This document shows, piece after piece, positions 55,052 through 63,937 of a stretch of DNA of 64,000 nucleotides. The DNA is from CBDFKK01 sp965248815 (GTDB lineage Bacteria > Pseudomonadota > Alphaproteobacteria > SMXP01). The stretch's first letter is position 1; every line of letters begins with the position of its first letter. Where the stretch lies: positions 558,001 through 622,000 of the forward strand of contig CBDFKK010000007.1 in assembly GCA_965248815.1 (NCBI GenBank). The letters run 5' to 3'. The notes beneath the pieces are model-generated. The model was given only the letters and a program-made list of their open reading frames with translations, had not been told where the DNA came from and searched no databases. Both the position numbers and the translations under genes were made by a program.

Positions 55052-56095
55052 GTGACTGAACCAGTGACGCACCGCGGCCTGATCTATCCTTTTGATGGGA
55101 AACCTGAGCCTGGCGCGTTTAGCAATGTTGCAGATGGAATTTTCTGGCTTCGCATGCCACTGCCGTTTGCTCTCAATCACATAAACCTTTGGCTGCTGGA
55201 TGACGGTGACGGTTGGACGATTGTCGATACGGGCATTAGTAGCGACCTTTCCCGCGAACATTGGCAAACTGTTTTCGATTCACACTTGCAAGGCAAACCC
55301 GTTAGCCGCGTTATTTGCACCCACATGCATCCCGATCATGTTGGGCTTGCCGGATGGTTGACGCGCAAGTGGGACGTCGCCCTTTGGATGTCGCGCACGG
55401 AATATCTCATGTGCCGCAACCTCGTTGCTGATACGGGACGCGTTGCCCCGCCGGAAGCTATTCGCTTTTATCGCGCTGCAGGTTATCCCGAACTGGCACT
55501 TGATGCTTACAAACAGCGTTTTGGCCAATTCGGGTCATCAGTGAGCCATATGCCCGACAGTTATCACCGCCTGTCCGATGGCGATGAACTAACGATAGGA
55601 TCAAATTCGTGGAACGTCGTCGTCGGCCGCGGCCATTCGCCTGAACATGCATGTCTCTATTGTGCTGACTTGAACTTGCTCATCTCCGGCGATCAAGTTC
55701 TGCCGCGAATTTCATCCAACGTCAGTCTGTTTCCGACGGAACCCCTGGTGGATCCGCTCACTGAATGGCTCGAGTCTTGCGCCCATATTCGCAGCGTGCT
55801 GCCGGAAGAAACGCTGGTATTGCCATCCCATAATGAACCTTTTGTCGGGTTACATGAGCGGCTTCAAGGCCTCATTGATGGTCATGACCGCCAGCTTTCA
55901 AATTTGCATAAGGCGGTCGCGGAACCAAAGCGTGCCGTTGATGTCATTCCGACTTTGTTTAAACGCAAGCTCGACCCCGTCTCTTACTACTTTGCTACGG
56001 GCGAAGCGCTGGCGCATTTGAGATGCTTGATTAACCGGGACGAGATTGTCGTCGAGCGTGATAGCGATGGCGTCGATTGGTATCGGCGGCTGTGA
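55052..56095 (+). CDS. Metallo-beta-lactamase fold hydrolase
   Basis: 347-residue MBL-fold protein. The dinuclear metal signature THMHPDHVG occurs near residue 91-98, preceded by DGDGWTIVDTG and followed by GRGHSPEHACLY (third His) and LISGDQVLPRISSN (bridging Asp). The distal PSHNEPF His completes the site. Such proteins, often with a winged-helix end as here, may act on glutathione thioesters or as nucleases; the neighbouring GST favours the former but this is inference. Start GTG 55052. Confidence 0.9.
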   Translation: MTEPVTHRGLIYPFDGKPEPGAFSNVADGIFWLRMPLPFALNHINLWLLDDGDGWTIVDTGISSDLSREHWQTVFDSHLQGKPVSRVICTHMHPDHVGLAGWLTRKWDVALWMSRTEYLMCRNLVADTGRVAPPEAIRFYRAAGYPELALDAYKQRFGQFGSSVSHMPDSYHRLSDGDELTIGSNSWNVVVGRGHSPEHACLYCADLNLLISGDQVLPRISSNVSLFPTEPLVDPLTEWLESCAHIRSVLPEETLVLPSHNEPFVGLHERLQGLIDGHDRQLSNLHKAVAEPKRAVDVIPTLFKRKLDPVSYYFATGEALAHLRCLINRDEIVVERDSDGVDWYRRL

Positions 56096-56132
56096 CATAT
56101 GGTGATTGCAGCAAAGGAATAATCCATCCGCA

Positions 56133-57059
56133 ATGACGACAGCTTTAGTTACTCATCTGGCATGTCTCGAGCACGACATGCACCCCGGCCATCCGGAAAG
56201 CCCGGACCGCTTGCGTGCCATTTTTGCTAAGCTCGAGGGGAACGCGTTTCAAGACCTTATCCGTGAGGAAGCACCATTGGCGACGAGCGACCTCATCGCT
56301 TTGGCGCATCCGCTTGCCCACGTTGAAACAATACTCGGCCAAATGCCAGATGAAGGACGCTATCAATTCGATCCGGATACGGGAGCTTCTCCTGGGACCC
56401 GCGAGGCCGTACTCCGAGCGGCAGGTGCGGTCCCCGCAGCGATCGACAAAGTAATGGCCGGCGAAATTCAAAATGCATTCTGTGCCGTGCGCCCGCCGGG
56501 CCATCACGCAGAGCCAGAGCGCGTCATGGGATTCTGTTTTTTCAACAATATCGCGATTGGCGCTTTTCATGCCCGGGCACACCACGGGCTCGGACGCATC
56601 GCCGTCGTTGACTTCGACGTGCACCATGGCAACGGGACGCAAGCAATGTTTTGGCATGATCCGGAGCTGTTTTATGGCTCCACCCATCAAGCGCCTTTTT
56701 ATCCGGGGACTGGCTGGGCCGACGAGCGCGGGCAAGGAAATATTGTCAATGTGCCGCTGGCGGCGAACTCAGGGTCGAAAGAGTTCCGCGCAGGGATTGG
56801 CGACCAAATTCTACCAGTGCTTGAAAGCTTCAACCCGGAACTGCTTTTGATCTCTGCCGGCTTCGACGCCCATGCGCGTGACCCATTGGCTGAATTGCAA
56901 TTGACCGAAGACGACTTCGCATGGGTTACCGATGTGCTGTGCAGTTTGGCTCAGGAAGTGTGCGACGGCCGTGTGGTTTCCGTGCTCGAAGGCGGCTATA
57001 ACCTGGATGCGTTGGCCGCAAGCGTAGCGGTGCATGTGAGCAGCCTCATGCGCGCTTAG
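56133..57059 (+). CDS. Histone deacetylase-like amidohydrolase
   Basis: Class II HDAC-like zinc hydrolase of 308 residues, which in bacteria deacetylates acetylpolyamines or other amides. Motifs are RPPGHHAEPERVMGFCFFNNIAIGA (active-site His pair), VDFDVHHGNGTQAMF (zinc Asp and His) and LLISAGFDAHARDPLA (second zinc Asp), with LEGGYNLDALA near the end. ATG 56133 is chosen since MTTALVTHLACLEHDM matches relatives; the longer frame from 56106 is not supported. Confidence 0.92.
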   Translation: MTTALVTHLACLEHDMHPGHPESPDRLRAIFAKLEGNAFQDLIREEAPLATSDLIALAHPLAHVETILGQMPDEGRYQFDPDTGASPGTREAVLRAAGAVPAAIDKVMAGEIQNAFCAVRPPGHHAEPERVMGFCFFNNIAIGAFHARAHHGLGRIAVVDFDVHHGNGTQAMFWHDPELFYGSTHQAPFYPGTGWADERGQGNIVNVPLAANSGSKEFRAGIGDQILPVLESFNPELLLISAGFDAHARDPLAELQLTEDDFAWVTDVLCSLAQEVCDGRVVSVLEGGYNLDALAASVAVHVSSLMRA

Positions 57060-57077
57060 ATCGAGTGGATTCTTTCG

Positions 57078-57668
57078 ATGGATGCCTCCGTGCGTAGTAG
57101 CGTCATTCCCGGCAAGATCATAACCGTTCGCCATGGTTTACCCAGCCTGTCGCGCGAGTGTTCCCTGACGCCGGCTGAATATGAACGCTGGTGGGCGCAA
57201 TATGATGAGAGTGGATTGGCCGACGGCGAGCGGCCTTCGGATCAGCTCCTTGAGGTGGCGCGTTCCGCCAACCAGATTATTGCCAGCACACTACTGCGCG
57301 CGCAAGAAACGGCGGGTTGGATCGCGAACGGGCGGGCTGTCGATATCCACGAGATCTTTATCGAAGCACCCCTCCCCAAACCGCCTCTGCCGTTTCTCAG
57401 ACTGGGACCCGACAACTGGGGATGGATTTCTCGCTCCTTTTGGTTTCTCGGCTATTCGCCGAACCAAGAGGGCCACATTGAAGCCATGTCGCGCGCATCT
57501 GCGGCCGCCGACCAATTGATCGAAGCGGCGCACGGCGGCGATGTTGTTATGTGTGGACACGGTTATTTCAATTGGATGATCAACGTAGCGTTGCGGTGTA
57601 AAGGATGGCAGCGAACTCATAACGGCGGGAGTTCATATTGGGCGCACCGTGAATATGTTCGCCGTTGA
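57078..57668 (+). CDS. Histidine phosphatase family protein
   Basis: Phosphoglycerate mutase-like phosphatase, 196 residues. The catalytic loop reads IITVRHGLP near residue 14-22; SANQIIASTLLRAQETAGW supplies the arginine motif and VVMCGHGYFNWM the second His. Its substrate is unknown. It lies 18 bases after the deacetylase-like gene and before xseB, on the same strand. Confidence 0.85.
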   Translation: MDASVRSSVIPGKIITVRHGLPSLSRECSLTPAEYERWWAQYDESGLADGERPSDQLLEVARSANQIIASTLLRAQETAGWIANGRAVDIHEIFIEAPLPKPPLPFLRLGPDNWGWISRSFWFLGYSPNQEGHIEAMSRASAAADQLIEAAHGGDVVMCGHGYFNWMINVALRCKGWQRTHNGGSSYWAHREYVRR

Positions 57669-57712
57669 TTCTGCTGATCGAACGACGATTGCTTGTTTTA
57701 CAAGGAGACATT

Positions 57713-57973
57713 ATGGCGAAAGCGAGCCGGCCGAAAATTCCCGCTGACATTGCAAAGCTCAACTTTGAGGATGCGCTTGACGAATTGGAAGGCATTGTTG
57801 GCAAGTTGGAAAGCGGCGACGTCGACCTGGAAGAGTCGATTGCGATCTACGAACGCGGCACCTTCCTTAAGGCACATTGCGAAGCAAAGCTTGCCGCGGC
57901 CAAATCTAAAGTCGATAAAATTGCATTGTCTGCAGACGGATCGGTCGGCACTGAGCCCGCCGACATAGCATGA
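57713..57973 (+). CDS. xseB: Exodeoxyribonuclease VII small subunit
   Basis: Small subunit of exonuclease VII, which degrades single-stranded DNA. The 86-residue helical protein has the family core LNFEDALDELEGIVGKLESGDVDLEESIAIYERGTFLKAHCEAKL. ATG 57713 has a strong AAGGAGA six bases upstream. In alphaproteobacteria xseB is normally followed by dxs, as here, or ispA. Confidence 0.94.
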   Translation: MAKASRPKIPADIAKLNFEDALDELEGIVGKLESGDVDLEESIAIYERGTFLKAHCEAKLAAAKSKVDKIALSADGSVGTEPADIA

Positions 57974-58309
57974 GCTGTATCGCGGTGAGTTCTGTGTTCC
58001 CAATTTGAAACGCAGATCAACCGTTTGGGGATCATGCTTTCGTCCGTTCCGCCGAGCGAAAACCACAAACGCCAATCGCAGTTGAATAGTCATTTTCATC
58101 TAATTTTTAACGGTATTCCGGCACTTTTCAGATGTTAAGTGTGCCCGTCGGGCGACAGCTGAGCCGCAATCCGCGCAAAATTTGTGCAAAGCTTGGGGTC
58201 ATTTCGGGGTGGGGGTTCCCAATTGAACACTGATCGGGCAGAAATAACGCTTCAAAGTGAATCAGTTGGGGGTAACGCAGGCTAACGCCTCGGCTGGAGG
58301 AGGATCATC
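57974..58309. other. Gap between xseB and dxs
   Basis: A 336-base gap. It holds a small GCCC-GTC-GGGC stem at 58143-58153 and a repeated TAACGC near 58272-58287, just before the dxs ribosome site GGAGGAGG. No riboswitch or RNA gene pattern was recognised. Confidence 0.4.
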
Positions 58310-60241
58310 GTGCCGGGACAGAGTAAGACGCCGCTGCTCGATCGAGTGCGCGTACCAGAAGACTTGAAAGATTTTGACCGCAAGCAGTTGCGCCAAGTGG
58401 CTGACGAATTGCGACAGGAGACCATTGACTCTGTCTCTGTGACCGGCGGTCATTTGGGCGCCGGCCTCGGTGTTGTTAAGCTGACCGTTGCCATCCATCA
58501 TTTGTTTGATACGCCCAAGGACCGTCTCATTTGGGATGTCGGACATCAGTGCTATCCTCACAAGATCATCACCGGCCGGCGCGACCGCATGCGCACTATT
58601 CGCCAAGGCGGCGGCTTATCCGGTTTTACAAAAAGATCCGAAAGCGAATACGACCCCTTTGGTGCGGCACATGCCTCGACGTCGATTTCAGCCGGCCTCG
58701 GCATGGCCGTCGCCCGCGACCTTGCGGGCGACGACAACAATGTCATTGCCGTCATTGGTGACGGCTCCATGAGTGCGGGCATGGCATATGAAGCCATGAA
58801 CAATGCGGGTGCCATGGACAGTCGGCTCATTGTCATCCTGAATGACAACGACATGTCAATCGCGCCGCCTGTGGGCGCCATGAGTGCTTATCTCGCGCGT
58901 CTCATTTCCAGCGGCACCTATACGGGGCTCAGAAGCGTCGCCAAACATTTGGCGCACAAATTCCCGCGCACCATTGAAGAATGGGCGCGCCGCGCCGAGG
59001 AATATGCCCGAGGCATGGCGACCGGCGGGACCATGTTCGAAGAATTGGGTTTTTACTATGTCGGGCCCATCGATGGTCATAATCTTGATCATTTGATCCC
59101 CATACTGAAGAATGCGCGGGACATGAAAGAGGGCCCCGTACTTGTCCATTGCATAACCCAAAAGGGTAAGGGTTATGAGCCCGCCGAAAAGGCCGCCGAC
59201 AAATATCACGGCGTCGCAAAATTCGATGTGGTCACGGGCGCACAAAAGAAGGGCACGTCCAACGCGCCGAGCTATACCGGCGTGTTTGCCAAAAGCCTGA
59301 TCCGCGAAGCCCAGGACGATGATAAGATTGTGGCCATCACTGCGGCGATGCCGTCGGGCACGGGCCTGGACAAATTCGGCGATGCGTTTCCCGATCGCAC
59401 ATTCGACGTCGGTATTGCTGAGCAACACGCCGTGACGTTTGCCGCCGGTCTGGCGTCCGAAGGCTACAAACCTTTTGCCGCGATCTATTCGACATTCCTG
59501 CAGCGCGGCTACGATCAAGTCGTCCATGATGTCGCGATCCAAAGTCTGCCAGTGCGCTTTGCCATGGACCGGGCGGGGCTCGTCGGCGCCGATGGTCAAA
59601 CTCATGCGGGCTCGTTCGACACGACTTATCTCGCCACATTGCCGGGCATGGTCGTCATGGCGGCAGGCAACGAGGCGGAGCTCTTCCACATGGTGGCGAC
59701 AGCTGCCGCGATTGACGACCGGCCGAGCTCGTTCCGCTATCCCCGCGGCGAAGGCGTGGGCGTTGAGTTGCCGGAAAAAGGTGAAGTGCTCCCACTTGGT
59801 AAGGGCCGGATCGTACGTGAAGGTACCAAAATCGCAATTTTGAACTTCGGCGCGCATCTCGCCGAGTCACTCAAGGCGGCAGACGAATTGGGCGCCCATG
59901 GCCTGTCAACCACAGTGGCCGACGCGCGCTTCTGTAAGCCCCTCGATGAAGATTTGGTGCGAAGGCTCGCGCGCGAGCACGAAGTGCTCATTACGATCGA
60001 AGAAGGCGCTATCGGCGGCTTTGCCGCTCATGTCCTCCAATTCATGGCCCATGACGGGCTCTTGGAGTCCGGCGTCAAAGTGCGGCCCATGGTCATGAAA
60101 GACATTTTTGTCGATCAGGACGCAATCGACAAAATGTACGAAGCCTCGGGCCTTAGCCGTGCCGACATCGTGCGCACGGCGTTCGAAGCCTTGGGTCTCG
60201 ACGATGCCGTCCTCGCCGAAGCCGCGCCTATAAGGGCTTAG
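58310..60241 (+). CDS. dxs: 1-deoxy-D-xylulose-5-phosphate synthase
   Basis: Thiamin diphosphate enzyme that condenses pyruvate and glyceraldehyde-3-phosphate, first step of the MEP isoprenoid pathway. Visible motifs: TGGHLGAGLGVV, VGHQCYPHKI, the ThDP loop GDGSMSAGMAYEAMNNAG, the pyrimidine domain FDVGIAEQHAVTFAAGLASEG and DRAGLVGADGQTHAG, and the C-terminal IEEGAIGGFAAHVL. At 643 residues it is of standard length. Start GTG 58310 has a GGAGGAGG site upstream. Reverse-strand frames over this gene are artefacts of codon bias. Confidence 0.97.
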   Translation: MPGQSKTPLLDRVRVPEDLKDFDRKQLRQVADELRQETIDSVSVTGGHLGAGLGVVKLTVAIHHLFDTPKDRLIWDVGHQCYPHKIITGRRDRMRTIRQGGGLSGFTKRSESEYDPFGAAHASTSISAGLGMAVARDLAGDDNNVIAVIGDGSMSAGMAYEAMNNAGAMDSRLIVILNDNDMSIAPPVGAMSAYLARLISSGTYTGLRSVAKHLAHKFPRTIEEWARRAEEYARGMATGGTMFEELGFYYVGPIDGHNLDHLIPILKNARDMKEGPVLVHCITQKGKGYEPAEKAADKYHGVAKFDVVTGAQKKGTSNAPSYTGVFAKSLIREAQDDDKIVAITAAMPSGTGLDKFGDAFPDRTFDVGIAEQHAVTFAAGLASEGYKPFAAIYSTFLQRGYDQVVHDVAIQSLPVRFAMDRAGLVGADGQTHAGSFDTTYLATLPGMVVMAAGNEAELFHMVATAAAIDDRPSSFRYPRGEGVGVELPEKGEVLPLGKGRIVREGTKIAILNFGAHLAESLKAADELGAHGLSTTVADARFCKPLDEDLVRRLAREHEVLITIEEGAIGGFAAHVLQFMAHDGLLESGVKVRPMVMKDIFVDQDAIDKMYEASGLSRADIVRTAFEALGLDDAVLAEAAPIRA

Positions 60242-60366
60242 TTCGCAAATACAGAATTGCGACTAAATGGCGCGCGCGAGTGGCCTGCTGTGAATGAGCC
60301 GTGTTGGCGATATGCTATTTCGAGTTAGCCGATACTTGCCGGTCAGCTTTCGAGTAAACTACTTTC

Positions 60367-62280
60367 ATGCCGCTAGCGATCGAGACCTTTAACAACCGGA
60401 CGGGGGGCAATCCGTTCTTTAAGGCCATCGGGTATCCGCTCGTAGCAGAACACGTGCGCAGCTGGATTGCAGAAGTAGCGGCGGCCAATAGCGTTGCGGT
60501 CATCGATCCTCATGGACATTTGAGCGATATTGCGGCGCTATACGATCTCTCTGGTTGGAGTGTAGGCGAATTCTACGTTCAGCGGATGGAGGATCTCGGG
60601 CGCGAAGCATTTGGTCATGAAGCTAAGCCGCTGACAGACCTTTTGTATTCCAAGGCGGCTTGCGCCGTCGTCGCGGCGTACGACTCTGCGCACTTGCTGA
60701 ATCAGATCGGTGCGCTCATTCCTGATACGGCAAGAGTTGTGACTCTCGACGACGTACGTTTGCCCGACGACATGCTCACCAACAAGCGCCATTATTTGGA
60801 TCCGCTCAACTTTGCGACCAACTACGTCTTCTTTCGCGACACGGACGATCTTCACACGACCATGCGCTCGGCCAATTACTGGTACGGCTATGGTGCGGCA
60901 AAGTCCGAAGTCTGGTGCCGTTTGTTGGACGAAGATGGTGCGGTAATGGCTGACTGGCGTGACGGGCTTCCAGAAAATGGCGGCAGCTACAAGATCGACA
61001 GTGGTGACGTGCGCCGGCGATTCAATCTTGGGCCGTTTACGGGATCGCTGTTTGTTCACGCCATCGGCACGGCCGCGCACGACATTATGAAATACGCTCT
61101 CGACGTTTATGGCGACAGCGCAAGTGCGGTGTCGTGCACCCACGATGCCAACAGTTGGCCCGGCGACTACTACGCCGGCCTGCCTGCGCCCGACGAGGGC
61201 GACCGCGTGACGCTCTGGGTGCAGAACAGTCATCCGGCGCCGATCCGCGCGGGCGAAGTTGGGCTCAATCTCATGGGGTCTGACGACATTGCGTGGTACG
61301 ATGAAGAGATCCCTCCGTTCGCTACCCGCGCGCTTGATGTGAGCCGACTGTTACCGAAAGCCAAATGGCCTGACCAAATCGAAATCCAAGCTGGGAAGTA
61401 TTTTGTTCGACCGCGCTACGAAGTTTTGACGGACGAAGGTGACCGGCGCATCGCTCATGCCAATGTTGAACGAACGGACCTGGAGCCCGATCCGAACATC
61501 GCAAAGCTTGGTGCGGCTATGGGCAAGGGCTTCATTCTGCCTGCACCGATCTTGCCGGTCGATCAATGGCAGTCGATCGTCCTACCGACGCCCATGGCGC
61601 GCAGCCAGAATAAGTTGCCACTTGAACTCCTAGTTTACGACTCAGATGGCGAAGCCAAGTTCACGAAGAAATTGGGCGTGCTTGCCCGCGGCGACAGCGC
61701 GGCTATCGACGTCTCGTCCTTGCTTGAAGAAAGTAGCGTTACGTTGCCAACCGGTTACGGGCATTTCGAACTTACCTACGACTTTGAGGCGGGTACCGCA
61801 GCAGATGGCTGGCTGCATGGACTGTTTCGCTATCAACGCACCGATAGCATTCATGGAGCCGAAACAAGTTTCGGATCTCACATTTATAACGTGCCAGTGA
61901 CCTACAAAAACGAGCCGCAGAGTTATGCCGGACGCGCACCAGGTCTCAGCACAAGGCTGTTTTTGAGATTGGGCGAGATGCCTGACGACACGCTTTGTCA
62001 TCTCATCTATCCGTCATCCGCGCTATGGCATCCCCAGTCGAGAACGAGTCTCATCTTGCACAATGCTGAGAGCGGACAAGTTGCAATCCAAGAGATTTCA
62101 ATTCCCAGAAGCGGTTCGCGTCTTTGGCGCTATAGCGAGATGTTTGATGCGGATACCCGTTCAAGGGCGGGCGAGGGCGCCTATATCATCGTGCGTGACG
62201 CCACCTGCCGGTTATTCGGCTACCATGGAATTCTCGCGGAAAATGGCGGCTTCAGCTTTGACCACATGTTTGGATTCTAG
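60367..62280 (+). CDS. Unknown protein, 637 residues
   Basis: I do not recognise this protein. No signal peptide or membrane span is visible. The first ~150 residues (NPFFKAIGYPLVAEHVRSWI, VAVIDPHGHLSDIAALY, VVAAYDSAHLLNQIGALIP) look like an alpha/beta, Rossmann-type domain; the rest (about 150-637) is rich in beta strands with two partly similar halves, each with a line like WYGYGAAKSEVWCRLLD or GYGHFELTYDFE and Pro/Asp-rich turns. Start ATG 60367 has no strong ribosome site. It begins a possible three-gene unit with the 115-residue protein and the leader-bearing methyltransferase. Confidence 0.75.
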   Translation: MPLAIETFNNRTGGNPFFKAIGYPLVAEHVRSWIAEVAAANSVAVIDPHGHLSDIAALYDLSGWSVGEFYVQRMEDLGREAFGHEAKPLTDLLYSKAACAVVAAYDSAHLLNQIGALIPDTARVVTLDDVRLPDDMLTNKRHYLDPLNFATNYVFFRDTDDLHTTMRSANYWYGYGAAKSEVWCRLLDEDGAVMADWRDGLPENGGSYKIDSGDVRRRFNLGPFTGSLFVHAIGTAAHDIMKYALDVYGDSASAVSCTHDANSWPGDYYAGLPAPDEGDRVTLWVQNSHPAPIRAGEVGLNLMGSDDIAWYDEEIPPFATRALDVSRLLPKAKWPDQIEIQAGKYFVRPRYEVLTDEGDRRIAHANVERTDLEPDPNIAKLGAAMGKGFILPAPILPVDQWQSIVLPTPMARSQNKLPLELLVYDSDGEAKFTKKLGVLARGDSAAIDVSSLLEESSVTLPTGYGHFELTYDFEAGTAADGWLHGLFRYQRTDSIHGAETSFGSHIYNVPVTYKNEPQSYAGRAPGLSTRLFLRLGEMPDDTLCHLIYPSSALWHPQSRTSLILHNAESGQVAIQEISIPRSGSRLWRYSEMFDADTRSRAGEGAYIIVRDATCRLFGYHGILAENGGFSFDHMFGF

Positions 62281-62382
62281 GTCGTATCGCGCTTTGTCGC
62301 TGGCCCGCCGCTATGGGAAGCTGCGGGAATGTTCTATAATTCGAATCTTCATCTTTACTGCGACGCTTAAGGATCACTAACC

Positions 62383-62730
62383 ATGGCTGAAATTAATTCG
62401 GATCGCCCCACTTACGCATCGGACTTCATCAAGTCCGACACGGACGACGCGGTCTTTTTGGGAAATGTCCTTTTCGACAACTTGATGACGTCTATGATCG
62501 CGTTAGGCTCAGAGGTTTGGGCCAATCGCCGTCGCATGAAGATCATCGAGGTGCTGCTCGAAAAGAAAGGCTCGGTGACGGCGGAAATGATTGAGGCCTA
62601 TATGCCGACCGAAGAGGAAGAGGCGGCATGGCAGGTGGAGCGCGATCAATTCATTCAAGCTACGTTCGGCGCGCTCACCCGTGCCGGCAGCGATTTGACG
62701 CTGACGTCCGACTGGCCCGAGCAGTCATAA
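62383..62730 (+). CDS. Unknown small protein, 115 residues
   Basis: Helical, acidic protein with no family I can name. It begins MAEINSDRPTYASDFIKSDTDD, then a hydrophobic helix (LGNVLFDNLMTSMIALGSEVW) and a charged helical part (RRRMKIIEVLLEKKGSVTAEMIEAYMPTEEEEAAW). The gap to the methyltransferase gene is 24 bases, so the two are probably co-transcribed. A DNA-binding or adaptor role is possible but not shown. Confidence 0.7.
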   Translation: MAEINSDRPTYASDFIKSDTDDAVFLGNVLFDNLMTSMIALGSEVWANRRRMKIIEVLLEKKGSVTAEMIEAYMPTEEEEAAWQVERDQFIQATFGALTRAGSDLTLTSDWPEQS

Positions 62731-62754
62731 GGTAGACCGGAAGGGATCATATTC

Positions 62755-63936
62755 ATGCTAAATCGTCGATCACTTTTCGGCGCCAGCGCCGCTGCCTTAT
62801 CGACCTTGGCGGCCGCCTTTACGCCTCGCAAAGCTGCGGCAGCGCAGTCATCATTCGACCTAGAAGCCCGGGGCACTAAGGGGCGCTTTGAACGATTGCC
62901 GACGCTTCGCCTTGAAAGTCAGCAGGATTTCTTTACTGGATTTCGCAAATGGGTAAATAGAGATTTCACGCGCGCCGCCCAGGAGCGCTTTGAAGTGCTT
63001 CTCGAGGAAAAAGGAATCGATCCGACTGAAGATTTGCCACTGAAAAAGATCCGCAAACTTGTCAAAAACGATCCCGTCATCGGCAGCCAAGCACGGGCTT
63101 GGATCAGCGGACAGCAACTCACTTGGAAAAGTATCCAAGATGATTGTTACGCCAATGCGGACGCCTACCTGGCGGAGATGGAAGCGGCCGAAGAGGCAGG
63201 GCCGGGAACAATAGAACTCAATCCGGACTTAGACATTCCGGATTATACCAAGCACGAAATTCATATTCAGCCTGGCGGCTATGTTGGGGAACCCTTTGCG
63301 GGGCATATCTACCATCACGGCGTCAATGCGTTTTACCAAGGGGGCAATCAGCAAGATGAATTACATGCCAGCCTAGCTGCCAGCGTGCCCACACCGGCCG
63401 ACGGCAGCCTTACGCGCATCCTCGATTTGGGCTGCGGTATCGGTCGACTGTCCAATGCTATGAAAGAGCGTTTTCCCGAGGCGGAAGTTTGGGGGATTGA
63501 TGTCGGCGCTCCCATGCTGCGCTACGGTCATATGCGGTCCGTCGATCTTGGCATTGACTGCAAATTCTCTCAGCGGCTCGCCGAGGACACAAAATTTCCA
63601 GACAATCATTTCGATATTATCGTCTCATATATCGTGTTTCATGAAGTGACCGCCGCAGCTGCCGATCAGATAATCGCAGAAACTCATCGTATCTTGCGAC
63701 CTGGTGGCGTGTTCTATCCGATCGATTTTAGAAGCGGAAAACAGGCTGGCGAGCGGACGGCCTACCAGGAATTTCGATCCTGGTGGGATCACCGATGGAA
63801 CAACGAAGTCTGGCGTCTTGAATATGGCGGCCGCGACTTTGGCGATGCAATCGCGAGCGCCGGCTTTATTGTTGACGAAAGTCGTGATCCCGCACGCGCA
63901 GGACTAGGCTCGATCGTCGCGGTCAAGCCGGCCTAG
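62755..63936 (+). CDS. SAM methyltransferase with twin-arginine-like leader
   Basis: The N terminus MLNRRSLFGASAAALSTLAAAFTPRKAAAA looks like a Tat export leader: twin Arg at residues 4-5, a hydrophobic stretch and an AxA cleavage site near 29-31. The mature part has an unusual helical section (about 35-190) and, from about 218, a complete class I methyltransferase core: ILDLGCGIGRLSNAM (SAM loop), VWGIDVGAPML, FDIIVSYIVFHEV and ILRPGGVFYPIDF. A SAM enzyme outside the cytoplasm is odd, so the leader may be a false signal, or the protein may bind another ligand. It ends 2 bases before the convergent oxidase stop. Confidence 0.82.
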   Translation: MLNRRSLFGASAAALSTLAAAFTPRKAAAAQSSFDLEARGTKGRFERLPTLRLESQQDFFTGFRKWVNRDFTRAAQERFEVLLEEKGIDPTEDLPLKKIRKLVKNDPVIGSQARAWISGQQLTWKSIQDDCYANADAYLAEMEAAEEAGPGTIELNPDLDIPDYTKHEIHIQPGGYVGEPFAGHIYHHGVNAFYQGGNQQDELHASLAASVPTPADGSLTRILDLGCGIGRLSNAMKERFPEAEVWGIDVGAPMLRYGHMRSVDLGIDCKFSQRLAEDTKFPDNHFDIIVSYIVFHEVTAAAADQIIAETHRILRPGGVFYPIDFRSGKQAGERTAYQEFRSWWDHRWNNEVWRLEYGGRDFGDAIASAGFIVDESRDPARAGLGSIVAVKPA

Positions 63937-63937
63937 T

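Noticed and set aside
57974..58309. Riboswitch (for example thiamin type) before dxs
   Set aside because: The conserved cores of known riboswitches were not found in the gap.
58856..59857. Minus-strand open frame of 333 codons
   Set aside because: It is the mirror of the dxs codon pattern; dxs is certain, and the frame has no ribosome site or recognisable domain.
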